This document shows, in pieces, positions 1-11,164 of a stretch of 64,000 nucleotides of DNA; position 1 is the stretch's first letter; the number at the start of each line of letters is the position of its first letter. The notes beneath the pieces are model-generated. The model was not told the origin of the DNA and ran no database searches. It saw nothing but the letters and a program-made list of their open reading frames with translations. This DNA comes from Henricia sp. BOLD:AAB3569 (lineage: Eukaryota; Echinodermata; Asteroidea; Spinulosida; Echinasteridae), in contig JBBELK010000936.1 in NCBI GenBank assembly GCA_037783545.1, forward strand, positions 62,001 through 126,000. Reading direction: 5' to 3'. The translations under genes were made by a program, and so were the position numbers.

Positions 1-1737
1 GTGACGTGAAGCGCGTGCGACTGTCAATCAATTGACATCAATTCAAACATATGAAACACCATGAAAGGCGCCATTACAACTGCTATCTTCAACAGATAAG
101 CGTAATGAGCGAAGCCGACGGCTTTTCGCGCGTATACTGATATCACGTTGTCATGTCACGGAGAGATACTCGCAATCGCAGAAAATAGATAGCTACCTCT
201 GGCTATCACGGCGAAGGGGTGTTCGCGAGTCGTATTATGCGCGGCCAGGCAGCATGAAATGTAAATACTGCGTATACACTACGGGCACAGCGGGCTCAAT
301 GTGCATGCACTCTGCGGACAGAATGCGCATTTTAATATCGGGATTTATAGGTCATGCATAACAAGGGTATTCGATTCATCGAGTAAAGGACCTCCATAAT
401 TCTTTGCTTTGCCTGGCTGTGTAAAGTCGACAGAGCTTGGGGACTCGTTGCAAAATGACGAAGCTACACTTTAGGCTGACATTTGTAAACCGGTGCCGTG
501 TTATTTCTGCCATTTTGTGCACCCTCTTGCGCTGAGCCAAACAGGCCAATCGCATTCCGACTGCTGTATCCTGACAACTCTGTGGCATGTGTGGCATTCC
601 CGCAACCCACTGCGCCGGGCCGTTGTATTATGTATGCAGGCAAAATATGAAAATATACCACAGATGGGAAATTACACAAGCACTCTCAACAATACACCAG
701 CATGCTTATTATGATCATATCTTGCTGGGTGAATATTGTGTGTGTGCAGTGCTTGGAGAATAGCCCAGCCCCCAGGGCTTAAGTCGCGATGCAATCATCG
801 TATGCATCCTCTTTCTATCTGTTAGTACAACAAATGGCGAGCCGGCCATCAAAGATCTTGTCACAGTTAATATTCCGAACAGATGTACATGATCCCGCGA
901 TGATACTGTAATGAGATGTGTTATGTTCCGATGACGTTGTACATGTCAAATATTACCGGTTCGACAGACACACTCATTGTGTGTATAATAACACACATCC
1001 ATTACCCGCTGTGCTTCTATGTTATGGGTGAAACGGTTGTTTTGTGGTCGTGAAGCTAGCGCCATGTTGAAGCAGGTATTTTGAAGGCGTTCATAACTCC
1101 AGGATAGCGTTGACCACTGCATGCATGTTTCAACGTAGTTATTCCACGTGTTGTATCACTTTCCATTGAGAGAGAACAAATTATGATGGGGCATGTCAAA
1201 TTGATGGAATCCAGGACCATTTATACAAACGAAGTCGACAGCAGCAAAAAACGTTTGGTGAAGATGCAAACAACCTACTTACACCATGGAGGAAGAAACA
1301 AAATTCCTCCATGCTTACACTTAACCATAACTATCTTGAATTATCCAATACAAATTCGGGTTAATTAATAAACACCCTTACTGTGGAGGACTAATGAATT
1401 TTAAACAATTATTTAAAATATTTCAGCATTAGCATGCTAACATGGATAGCTATAGCAAACCGGTAAGGGAAAGTTAATTCGGTTATGTATCCGTGAACAG
1501 ACTAAGTTTCAGGGAGTGGAGAAATTATACCGTTTGATTTTGGAAACTGGTCTTTCCAAAACCAGGTCATGTATACACTGTTTAACAGTGTCCGAGTGAT
1601 TTGTAAGTTTTCAGTTGTCATGTGGTAATGACAGATGTGTATTAAACATGACGTAAAGTGGTGTAAACGAGATTCGTGAAGTGGTGACGGTATCCTTTTG
1701 CATATATGTAATCACTAAATTTAAAGGGGGGTACATT
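1..1737 (-). other. Start of KCNN intron; no exon seen
   Basis: AT-rich non-coding DNA downstream of the SK donor. None of the conserved S2, S3, pore (GYGD) or calmodulin-binding motifs appears in any minus-strand frame. The only structure I noted is a short hairpin at 1285-1313. Confidence 0.7.
1285..1313. repeat. Hairpin with CATGGAGGAA stem
   Basis: A perfect 10-bp stem, CATGGAGGAA against TTCCTCCATG, around a 9-nt A-rich loop. A near copy lies at 5706-5728. Confidence 0.6.
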
Positions 1738-1739
1738 AC
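1738..1739 (-). other. Splice donor of the KCNN exon
   Basis: On the minus strand the sequence reads AAG|GTAATG. Translation past this point loses SK similarity at once and runs into non-conserved residues before a stop, which supports splicing here. Confidence 0.85.
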
Positions 1740-2603
1740 CTTGCTGTAAAAGAACCAGGATAGCTCCGTTTCCACGATCATAACAACAATTCCAAACATA
1801 GCAATAACAAGGGCATAGTCACTGAGTCGTTTACGTCTCTCAAAGAGCGATCGTCTCAGGCCCAATCTATAGCCCGTGTTGGCATGACTGTAGTGGGTTT
1901 TCTTTATGCCGCTACCGCTGGATTTTCGGCTGGATCCCTCGGTCGCTCCGTTGCCTTTGTTCATATCCTCTACCACCGAGGAGCGGGCCTGCGACCGCTC
2001 CGACCGGTGCAGCTGCAGCGGCGTGAAGCGGGGGATGGTACCGTTCACGAGGGCCGACCTGTGTGCCAGGTTGACGAACCGATTATCACTGGACGGTTCA
2101 GCCAGATGCTTGCGTTTTTGTACGGGTCTCCTGCCGCTACTGGAGCCACTACTACCTTGTCCCTTGGGTTGGTGTTTACTCGAACTCCCACCGATAAAAA
2201 AGAGTTCTTCTTTTGTTGGGCTGTCAGGTGTGTCATCTTTGTCTGATGTCTGCAGTAATCCTGTGTGAGCGGTTGTTTGGGGGGAGTCCGGTGTGGAGTC
2301 CCGTGCTTGTAGTTCGTACTCTTCGCCAGCGTAGTGACTGCGGAGTGGCTCCCAGCCTCCTCCGCCTCGTCCATGGTAATCCATGCTACGGTCTCTGCAT
2401 GAGGCAGCCGCAGCATGCAGCTGCTGTTGTTCCGCAGCCGCCGCGGCTACCACAGCGCGAGTGATCGGGGTTTCAGCGTTGTCAGATGAGGGCGCCAGCA
2501 CGCCCGTACACGCCGCTGTCGACTCGTCCGTCTGATAGAGCAGTTGCTCGGTCGAGTCTATACATGATTGCATATTGGATGGCGATACCATTACAACAGC
2601 CAT
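1740..2603 (-). CDS. KCNN: SK/KCNN-type calcium-activated K+ channel, first coding exon
   Basis: The exon encodes 288 residues. The last ~47 ([20 protein letters not shown], then a hydrophobic segment ending [11 protein letters not shown]) closely match the region just before and through S1 of small-conductance calcium-activated potassium channels, whose vertebrate form reads [20 protein letters not shown]. S1 spans about residues 261-284. The preceding ~240 residues are a low-complexity cytoplasmic N-terminus with Ala/Gln, Ser/Gly and basic stretches, typical of this poorly conserved part. SK channels are tetrameric plasma-membrane channels gated by calcium through constitutively bound calmodulin. 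The ATG at 2603 has a good context (G at -3, G at +4) and is the first after an in-frame TGA at 2642-2640. The exon stops after an AAG codon at an AAG|GTAATG donor, phase 0, where I expect the S1-S2 boundary. The pore, S2-S6 and calmodulin-binding exons are absent and must lie left of the window. Confidence 0.9.
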
Positions 2604-3520
2604 GCCGACCTTCAAGGTGTGTCTAAACAATGCATACCTTCACCAGAGCTCGTTATCATTGTGCTAGCCAAACACCTACTCGCTAAGGATTCTCCATGCG
2701 GCAATATTCCCACAATTGGACGGCGTTGGAAGACAAAAGCGGCGGGGATAATGCATTAAATGACGTGATTTCCAGCGGTTCATTATCTCCTCGTGATTGC
2801 GGCTTCCCTGCTGCCAGAAATGTTACCTCCCACCGATTTGTTGACATTTCGCCTTGTTTTAATACCGCGAGAATTTTCTCCGTTTCTCGCTAAATCACGG
2901 ACTAATATAAACACGTCAAGGCTAGCTGGGGTGCTGTCTGCATGGACTCGATGGACTCGATTCCCTGTGTGGATGTTCGTGATATCAATCCTTGGTCTTG
3001 GCTCGCACGGCGTGTAATCACTGGCGAGACAATAATGCTCCGGGCTTCATAATTTCAACACGAAATCCGACGATATTCAACTGTCGAATGCTTGTGATGC
3101 AGTTCCTTTGGGAATCTCATGAAAACATCTTTCGTGATCACCATAGCCACTCTGCAACTGTAAGCTTGCAAGTGTCGGGTGAAGCACAGCAGTTGGGACT
3201 GAAGAGAGCTCCCTGTAGGTTAGTAACTCCGGCTGGTCGGTTGCTCAGACAGAAACACTGAATTCTCGATTTCTCTATTTCTGTCGTCTCCATGCTTTCA
3301 ATCTAGTCTCGGGCACGAGTCGGCGAGCACAAGGCTGACGGGACCCCACTCTATAGTTGGCCGGATCACCTTATTTTGAATTCACGGAAGCGTCAGGCTG
3401 TCGCGGAGCAGGCTACTTGAAACCACAATCCAAGATTTCCTTGGAGCGATTTAGCTCCCAGAATATCCATTAAAAACGTCGGTGATGTTTCCTTGTTGAG
3501 ACGAATAGCATTCCCTGTTT
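2604..3520. other. Upstream flank of the KCNN coding exon
   Basis: Contains the in-frame stop at 2642-2640 and presumably 5' untranslated or promoter DNA of the SK gene. It is less AT-rich than its surroundings and I see no repeat. I cannot place a transcription start. Confidence 0.4.
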
Positions 3521-3539
3521 ACAGATGAGTATGCTACCT

Positions 3540-3765
3540 GCATAGCCAATGGGGAAACAAAAGAAAACATTAAAGGCCAATGTATCATTTTGGAAGTTTA
3601 CGAATTCCTGAAATAAGGACAATATATCCAAAGAAGAATGTTGGTGCAGCAATGGTTCAGAACACCTTTAAAATCTATGCATGGGCTTTGTGTTAAGTGA
3701 ACGCTAATTATGTGTGCACACACATTTTTTTTAAAATCACCTTCAGTTGATAATTCCCCTATAAA
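3540..3765 (-). mobile_element. Fragment of MITE family A
   Basis: Minus-strand copy of the window's commonest MITE. It has the internal blocks around AATGTATCATTTTGGAAG, CATGCATGGGCTTTGTGTT and TGTGTGCACACACATT seen in copies at 9.4, 40.1, 53 and 58 kb. A second small element interrupts it at 3766. Confidence 0.55.
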
Positions 3766-3896
3766 CCCTTTGCATCGGCGGTCATGACAGGGGGCAGCCA
3801 CATTGTCACCGCACATCACGCACGAGTATAGGATCTATTGTCACATAATTTAAATATGAAAACCTGCTCCCTGTCATGGCCGCTAGTGCAAAAGGT
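3766..3896. mobile_element. Short inverted-repeat MITE (CCCTTTGCA... ends)
   Basis: About 130 bp with ~30-bp imperfect inverted ends. The left reads CCCTTTGCATCGGCGGTCAT; the right, read in reverse, has CCTTTTGCACTAGCGGCCAT; both continue into GACAGGG. A longer relative with the same ends occupies 9365-9862. Confidence 0.6.
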
Positions 3897-3939
3897 CTCT
3901 AGAAGTATTACATGTATCTTGTTCAGATACTACGTTTTG

Positions 3940-4480
3940 ATCTTAAATAACTTTTGATTTTAAAAAAATTCACATCATGCAAGCAAGGCTTGTGAGTTTT
4001 ATCAGTTTTGGACGATGAAAAAAACCACCTAAATTTCAGAATTTGCCACTTTGGACTTGGCCTCCTCCAATGTCGATACACCGCTGGCGACTGATGGAAT
4101 ATGCATGCTTCAGCCAGAAGCTTCTAAAGGAATGCAGGATCACCCTTATTGTTATTGCAAACCATCTTGATCGTTTTTCATAACTCATCAAGAGGTGTAA
4201 AGGGACCTCAGACATAAACAATTTTCTTGACAATGGAGTATGCTGTGTCGAAAGTGGCAAATTCTTTAATTTGGGATTGTATTCGTAGGGCTTTTAAATC
4301 TCACCCTCTTGACCAAAACTGATGAAACTCATACAATACAATTTGTCAGGCCTTGTTTACATGATGTGACATTTTGGTTTAAATCTGTTAGAAATTGAAA
4401 AAGATATTTTAGATCAAAAGTAGGACAGCATTTTTTGACACGTATATAGTATAAATACATCTGGTGATGGTACTGATGGA
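3940..4480 (+). repeat. Interspersed repeat B, copy 1, with inverted core
   Basis: Related to 47840-48240. The flank after 4285 (TTTTAAATCTCACCCTCT, then CAATTTGTCAGGCCTTGTTT) is colinear with copy 2. The core 4045-4250 runs in the opposite orientation and is bounded by inverted GAATTTGCCACTTT / AAAGTGGCAAATTC. Confidence 0.7.
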
Positions 4481-5690
4481 TACCACTGCTCTGAACACTC
4501 AGTGAAGAAGGTTTTTTTTCTTGTCAACTCGTGACGTAAAAGATTGAGTCATTGAAAATGATATAAATGGGCCTTTAAATAACATCGTAATGGTTCTTTG
4601 AAAGACCCAAAAAAATCTTTCCCTGAGGCTTATTATTGTCGCTGAGTTATACGGGTCACTTGATGCGAAATGAAAATCACTCAAGTATGCGTAATTCTAG
4701 GCAAATCGAAAAATGATAGCATCTACCTTCTACATATAACCTGAGGTACCCGGTATTATTATTTGGGAGAACACACGTGAATGCAAATCATATAGAGGGT
4801 TGTTGAAGATATCGTGACACATAAAACGAGCGGCATTTTTTTTCTTCACAATGCATGTTAACATATCATCAAATCAAACGAAAATGCGTCACTTCGAACG
4901 TGAACTTTGCACCAGTCAAACATGCAAATATTGAAGACATGTCGTTCATGTATTTCCCCCCGGGTTTCAAGCACATTACGATATATAACAGGTTGTGTGA
5001 AAAAGAAAAGACAAAAGAAAGTAAATTTAAAAGTAAATTTCAGACCACCTTGTAATTCCTCTGTTAAATGAGAAGCACCAAGTTTTAGGAAAGCCTGTAC
5101 TTTAAGAAATTGCTGGCGGTGCCCAGATACCGCCTGTAATGTCCGTGTTTCGCCTGGAATTTCCTTTGTGTTTTTGTATTTTAATGAGCGTGGATCTGCC
5201 ACAGATTTCTTCTTATGGTCGCAAAAACTCGACCTAGCCTGTGCGACTTAGGCCTATACTACCTTTTTCCAGAGCGGGTCACATATTTAAAACAATCATT
5301 GTATTATGATCAGTGATTGGTTGAGGTGAATAAAGTGTTACAGATACATGTGCATATTATTTTAGATGGTCATGACAAAGCAATAGCCTAAAACAGAAAC
5401 ATGAACCCATTGTTAGCAGGAAACAATAAACAAAAAGAGAAAAATTGCTTTTTGAAATATAGTTCAGAATTCAAAATGCATTTCGCAGACCACGCAGACT
5501 GCAAAGGCATGTGTGCGTCTTAGTTACTCTATACAAGTGACCAACATTAGCATACATGTATACGCAAATTTCCCGCAGACGGTATCTGATTGGTTAAAAA
5601 TTCAAGATGGCAACTCGATATCTGGCCATACCAGTTTGGATGGCGACAGATCTGGGTACCATACCGATCGTTCTGCATCACTTACGATAC
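4481..5690. other. Gene-free AT-rich stretch
   Basis: No recognisable protein, RNA or mobile element. The short ORFs here have no family features and are taken as chance. Confidence 0.5.
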
Positions 5691-5705
5691 TAATATTGCA
5701 TGCAT

Positions 5706-5728
5706 CATGGAGGAAGAAATCCTCCATG
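5706..5728. repeat. Second CATGGAGGA hairpin
   Basis: CATGGAGGA / TCCTCCATG around a 5-nt loop, flanked by TGCATGCA runs on both sides. Resembles the hairpin at 1285. Confidence 0.55.
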
Positions 5729-6390
5729 CATGCATGCAGTCTATATTAAACCGCAAAGTGTAAAGATCCAAAATTAAGTTTAGTATATAATCCCATCAAA
5801 ATTAAACATGGAAATGCAATTAAAAGACAATATCGGCTATATTTTCAAGCTATACACTGAATATGAATGCCTAAATGGAGCAGTTCACGAAAATGTTTGG
5901 CGTGCATGGGTGGAAAGGTTGGTGAACTTTTGAGGGTGGATGAGGGGGAGAGGGGTAAAGGCTAAAAAATATTGGCTTTACAGTTCAAATACCAAAAATT
6001 AGCACTGACATGTATGACCAATCTACTGAATCAAAATATTTTGAGCGATTTTGTTTTATACAATCAATTATTTAGAAAAATTAATTATTCAGAACGATTT
6101 TGCTGAAACCAAACGACCATGACAAAAAGACAAGTGATGAAATAAACAAACAAAACACACAAGAAAAACAAATCCAAGGTAAAATTTCCCAGACTTACAT
6201 GGTTAAGGGAAAATCTAAAAAATGAACACTGTAGGCTACTGGTACACAGTCTGAAGTTCGAATCCCGGCCCAAAGCGTTTCCTTTATTTGATACGCATTT
6301 AAAATATCAAATTAAACAACCCTTTCAAAAATAAATAAACGATCCGTTTGCTCGTGTGTAAAAAAAAAAAGGCCCAATTCTGCAATGTGT
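5729..6390. other. Gene-free stretch with a possible SINE scrap
   Basis: Around 6254-6268 GTTCGAATCCCGGC resembles a tRNA B box and follows a weak A-box-like GGTTAAGGG, but no SINE body can be followed. Nothing else is recognised. Confidence 0.3.
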
Positions 6391-6399
6391 TTACGTTGT

Positions 6400-6720
6400 T
6401 GTTATCTCGGCGAGTATTCAGCGAAATACGTACGGCATGGCATATTTTATGCTAATGAAAAATCCCTGCTGCGCAACAGGAATATAATCGTTCACATGCC
6501 CGCATCTGCTAATTAAGCGCTAAGCGGTTTCCGTCGACCCGGCGGCTTAATGGTCGCGTGATCACGTGATTGCACTTCTCACCCCTTAATGATGTCCGAT
6601 AGTATTTGGCTTGATATTTAGCAAGCCCGGGAAAGGCAGAAAAACCTGAAACCAAGCCAGAATTATCTGGCTAAATGTCATGAGCGTGACCCCGTGAGCC
6701 GCATCAATCAGTCAGTTTCA
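6400..6720. promoter_or_regulatory. Non-repetitive block, possible regulatory DNA
   Basis: Balanced-GC DNA without hairpins or repeat matches inside the window. It holds an octamer-like TATGCTAATGAAAA, a homeodomain-like CTAATTAAG and a palindromic E-box TGATCACGTGATT. It lies about 4 kb upstream of the SK coding exon. Enhancer function is inference only. Confidence 0.2.
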
Positions 6721-7780
6721 GGCTTGGCGTGCAGTGCACACGTACAGTACAGTATATGCATTGCGAACACCAAACACATGTACATAATATTATAGTCGGA
6801 TACTCGGATGAAAAAACAAAATCCAGAAAACAAAATGCTAGGGCAATTGTATTGTTTTCAAATTTTCGCAAATTTTAAAACAACCGTGAATGTTTCTATG
6901 AAAACAAGTAACAAAATGTAGCAAAATCATAGTGGATGAGCCTACCGCTGCCATCGCAATAATTCAGAAATGTCTGTATTTTGCCATTTTATTCTCACTG
7001 TAAATTCATAAAATAATTAAACACATTGTGCATTAGAAGGTCGTGCATTATGTTTACACCGGACCCAGGGCCAATTTCATTAAGCTGCTTACCACAAATT
7101 ATATTATTTTGTTTTAATTTGTAAAAATAGGTAACCAGTCAAAATCATACGTGATATGTATTTACTGATATTCTGCTACGGTTGCTAAGAACCTATGGCC
7201 TCACTGACTCATCATACCTGGCACGATCATTCCCAGGTCAGGGCTAAACCATGGCTCAAGAAAGCTAACCAAACGCACTGTAAAATGGTGGCGTTCGATT
7301 AGTTTCCACCGTTTAACACGTCGTTAACCTCGTTCATGTGGTGTCACTAACTACCACACACGATAATGCCCAGGTGTCAAGGCGTAAACTGGAACTGTAA
7401 ACTGGAACCGTATCCATGTAGATTGAACATTCCGATTGGGAAAGGTGCCAGTCTAATTAAGTGTCGTCTTAATTACGAGGCTTGAAACGCATATGTAGTC
7501 TGGTACCTTTCCAATCAGCAGTATACATTGTACTGACCTTCTGCTGGGGTTCTCGATTGGAAATTGCTACGGTGTAAATAATTGGTCTATGAACTGGCCT
7601 CTATAATACAAAGGATGGTATACAATAGCAGATGCATTGGGTCAGTGCGACAATTGAAGCAACGCACCGGCCATCATACCTCAGGACAAAACAATACTTT
7701 ACCTTGACTGCTCCCCGGTCCATATCAGTGATTGCCTCACCTGCAGCAAGAAGGCGGACTGCGGCTTCATTCAATAAGGG
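6721..7780. other. Gene-free stretch
   Basis: No supported gene or element seen. The ORFs are short and without motifs. Confidence 0.4.
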
Positions 7781-7792
7781 GGTTTTTCCAAA

Positions 7793-7873
7793 TCTCCGCC
7801 TCCGGCTCCGTCTCCATGTGGTTTACGTGGATCCGGAGCCTGAACCTGAGCCCAAGTCAAGATTTGGAAAAAA
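7793..7873. mobile_element. Small foldback with hexamer-repeat arms
   Basis: The outer stem TTTTTCCAAATCT / AGATTTGGAAAAA encloses degenerate hexamer repeats, CTCCGGCTCCGTCTCC on one arm and GGAGCCTGAACCTGAGCC on the other. The Pro-Glu run in one frame comes from the hexamers. Confidence 0.5.
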
Positions 7874-8094
7874 GGCCTAGGTTAGTGTGTCTATGTTTTG
7901 GTATGGCGCCTCACGTGGAAACGAAGCAATCTAACCCGAGACACCTGATACACTAACCATGCAACGAATTACCCAACTGCATGAAGTCTACCAACTAAAC
8001 TCTACTAAACTGAGGCACATCTTCTTTCGGATGATCCCCTAAAGGATCTGGTTGTTGAGACTCAAGTCGTTGCCCTGTAGCCACCTAGGAGGTT

Positions 8095-8285
8095 CTTCAG
8101 CTCGAGCACCAAGTGCAAGAAAACAGGAAGAAATTCTCAGTTTTTGAGGTGAGAGGAAAACCCACGGAATCAAGCAGGGACTGAGAACCCAATCCACATA
8201 CTGACCCAGACGGGACTCGAACCAGGGCCACAGAGGTGGAAGGCGAGGAAAGGACCGCTACGCCAACCCGATTCCCCATTGAGGC
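8095..8285 (-). mobile_element. tRNA-derived SINE, family 1
   Basis: On the minus strand an A-box-like GTTGGCGTAGCGGTCC (8256-8271) is followed about 35 bp later by a B box GGTTCGAGTCC (8213-8223). The body includes CAGTCCCTGCTTGATTCCG, shared with the SINE at 43.7 kb. The two boxes are the internal Pol III promoter. The head is too diverged to be a working tRNA gene. Confidence 0.75.
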
Positions 8286-8289
8286 ATAT

Positions 8290-9360
8290 GAATACTGTAA
8301 TCTAACAAAAAAAAACAGCATGGGCGATCCCAACACTTCCATTTTTAAAACAATAGCACCCAAAATAGAACAATGTTGATTCAAAATTTCTTGACTCCCA
8401 AAATTACGAGCATATCAGACGATACAGAATTCGCCAAATTTCCGCATGAAAAGTTTGATTTTGCAAATTAGGACTATCTTTCCTGGAAAAACCACTGCCA
8501 AATTCCCGGAATTTTGTAATTTCCGCATCTATTAACATTCAGAATTTACTTCCTGAAATCGCCAAGATAATGAGAATCGATTCCTTCAAAAGACGGAATC
8601 ACGATTTCAACTCACAAATTGGAATCGATTCTAATCTAGCATGACTTTCAGCCCATAACATGACTTTGACGAATGATCAGCCTCACATAAACTACTGTTA
8701 GTTACCAGAAATAAGCCACGGCTGCTTTCGCACATTCATTACTCTTTCACATACGATAACGACCATCGGTGGGCTCGACCGTGGAGCAGAATAACACTAA
8801 TGAGCATCTGGTAGAGATATTATCTACTCCTTTTATTTCTTGGTTCGTGAACTCTAATCAATCATATTTCTTCATAGCATTAACGCCAGGCGCTTCAATG
8901 ATAAGCGTTTGGCCAGCGACTGGCGCTTTATTACGATATGGTCAAGCCAATTAGGTTCACTTAACACATTGTGGACGAGAGGAAAATTGAAGAATGTTTG
9001 AATGGTTTATTTATCTCTGCGACGCGTTGAGTTTTGCAATTTGGGTGATTCACAATGGCGCCACCAAGAGTTTGACGCGGAAAGGCTGCTTTCGCTGTGC
9101 ACTATGGGAAGAAGTCGACACGAACGTCGCTGGGTTTATGATAAAACATAGTATGCTGTATATAAAGACTATTTTCTTTAAAAACACTTAAAATAATCTA
9201 GACTTCCTATATATACTTCTTCTGAGATGGTATGTGTGGTCATGGAGGTAGGTGTGGTAAAGTCCTCCCCTGAATCATTTGCGCCAGATCATGTACGCGC
9301 AAGATGTACGCATAGAACTAGGCTATACATGTATCTTGTTTGGGATTCTTCCAAGTTTAT
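8290..9360. other. Gene-free stretch
   Basis: Nothing recognised. AT-rich with short chance ORFs. Confidence 0.4.
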
Positions 9361-9364
9361 ATAG

Positions 9365-9862
9365 ACCCTTCGCACCGGCGGCCATGAAAGGGGCAAGTTT
9401 CCATAATTAAACCCTCAATTAATTTTTACCCAAAATTTTGCTTCTTGAGTTACAATGTTAACAAACATCACATGATTTTTGTCTGTGTAAAGTAGTACTT
9501 TTGAGGGAGAAATTGCCAACTGAAGGAGAGTTTTTAAAAAACATTTGTCTGCAGACAACCTTTTTACCATTCATTCACACACAAAAACATGCATGGATTT
9601 TTCAGGTTCTCTGAGGTATTACTGCATCTATGTGGCTGATATTTCTACAAGGCAGTTTTCTCGACGTAGGCTTTTAATTACGAGTGGAAATAACGCTGTT
9701 TTTAACAGTTTACCAATCATTTTCTATCTTTAAATGGTGTGACAATAGACTCACAAAGTGCCTAATCGTTAATGAAGCACGGTGACAATGTGATTGCCCC
9801 CTGTCATGGCCGCCAGTACTAAGAGTATTGCCCCTGTCATGGCCGCCCGTGAAAAGGGTATA
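9365..9862. mobile_element. Inverted-repeat MITE carrying a MITE A copy
   Basis: Left end CCCTTCGCACCGGCGGCCAT. The right end holds two inverted copies of the same motif (ATGGCCGCCAGTACTAAGAG and ATGGCCGCCCGTGAAAAGGG). The interior from about 9400 to 9735 is MITE family A, so a young copy apparently inserted into an older element whose short relative sits at 3766. Confidence 0.6.
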
Positions 9863-10029
9863 TTACACATTTGTTTTGTCAATACACCACCAGAATTGTT
9901 TACAGTACAGTATCTGTTTAAGATTAAGGCCCGTAAACAGGACTTGCAATATCCCAACATTTTAATCAACCACGGTGACTGAAAAAACGAACTCAAATAA
10001 AAGACGGGTTGAAGTTGTTCCAACTGTCC

Positions 10030-10105
10030 AGTGCAATGATTCGCTTTACAGTCACTTCGCCCCATACCACTTCGACCCATTACCACTTCGCCCCGCCACA
10101 ACTAC
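10030..10105 (-). repeat. GGGCGAAGTGG block, left inverted half
   Basis: Three tandem copies of a ~16-bp motif, read here as CACTTCGCCCCAT / CCACTTCGACCC / CCACTTCGCCCC. The complementary orientation lies at 11036-11120. Confidence 0.6.
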
Positions 10106-10179
10106 AAAATGGGTTACAATTTTTTTCATCGGCTAAAGTTTTGAGAAAAAAATGATGCCAATTTTGCAAGAAATAAAAT

Positions 10180-10692
10180 AGGCCTATAACTGATGACCTA
10201 AAGTGGCGTACTCATGTTACAAATATTCTCAAAAAAGCTAACGGTAGACTTCACTTGTTGAAGACACTTAAATGTTTTGATTTGCCCCTTGAGGATCTTG
10301 TCACAGTTTTTAAGGGTTATGTGAGACCCCTTGTAGAGTATGCCTCCCCAGTTTGGCACCCAGGGTTAACATCTAGGGAAAGCGACATTCTGGAAAAAGT
10401 TCAAAGAAGGGCATGTAAAATCCTGTTGGGTAGGAACTATAGTACATATCATAATGCACTTAGTCGTTGTAACCTCCAGGTACTAAGTGACAGACGGAAA
10501 CAACTTTCTTTGAATTTTTGTCAGTCATTGCTCACTTCAGAAAAGTTCAGGAGTTGGATGCCACCAAGCAGGGGCGAGGTTCATAATAGGAATCTCATAA
10601 ATCCACAGAAAATTACTTTACCCTTCTGTCTGACAAAACGTTGCCAACAAAGTCCTATTATGTTCATGGCAAAACTCTGGAACAACTCCTAA
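10180..10692 (+). pseudogene. 3' fragment of a LINE reverse transcriptase
   Basis: An open frame without its start encodes ~170 residues typical of the C-terminus of CR1/Jockey-type non-LTR retrotransposon proteins: DDLKWRTHVTNILKKANGRL, GYVRPLVEYASPVWHPGL, then LEKVQRRACKILLG. It ends at a TAA at 10690. The catalytic palm and the endonuclease are missing, consistent with 5' truncation at insertion. The frame is only distantly like the LINE at 23.9 kb, so this is a different family. Confidence 0.8.
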
Positions 10693-10880
10693 GTTATCAG
10701 CTGGATTATTGTTTTGTGTTTTTGTATTGTCTTGACATTTTTATTATTATTATTAATATATGTATGTGTATAGGTGTTGTAGATTACGTAATAATGTACA
10801 TGTATATATATAATTTTATTGTGTGTAACTGTATTTTTAATTCTGCTTTTAGCGGCGACAAATACAGATAATAAACCATT
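10693..10880 (+). mobile_element. 3' tail of the LINE fragment
   Basis: AT-rich untranslated DNA with (ATT) repeats, ending near ACAAATACAGATAATAAACC. It follows the LINE ORF directly and I read it as the element's 3' UTR. Confidence 0.5.
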
Positions 10881-11035
10881 CTATCTATCGAATGTACTGT
10901 AAATGAACATATATTTTTTAACATTGTATCTAATGTATAAACAGTAAAATGTAAGCAAAAGTAATGGAAATGGAAATAGGGCTACAGACATATCACCATC
11001 GTTCACAATAACATTAGTTACGGTCAGATTAAAAT

Positions 11036-11120
11036 ACCATCAGGAAGTGGTAATGGGGCGAAGTGGCATTGGGCGAACTGACATGGGGCGAAGTGAAAAC
11101 GGGACGAAGTGACCGACATC
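11036..11120 (+). repeat. GGGCGAAGTGG block, right inverted half
   Basis: Tandem GGGGCGAAGTGGCATT, GGGCGAACTGACAT, GGGGCGAAGTGA and GGGACGAAGTGA, in inverted orientation to 10030-10105. Together they flank the LINE fragment. Confidence 0.6.
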
Positions 11121-11164
11121 GAATGAGCTTCGCCCGAGATCATATATTTATATAACAAAACGAT

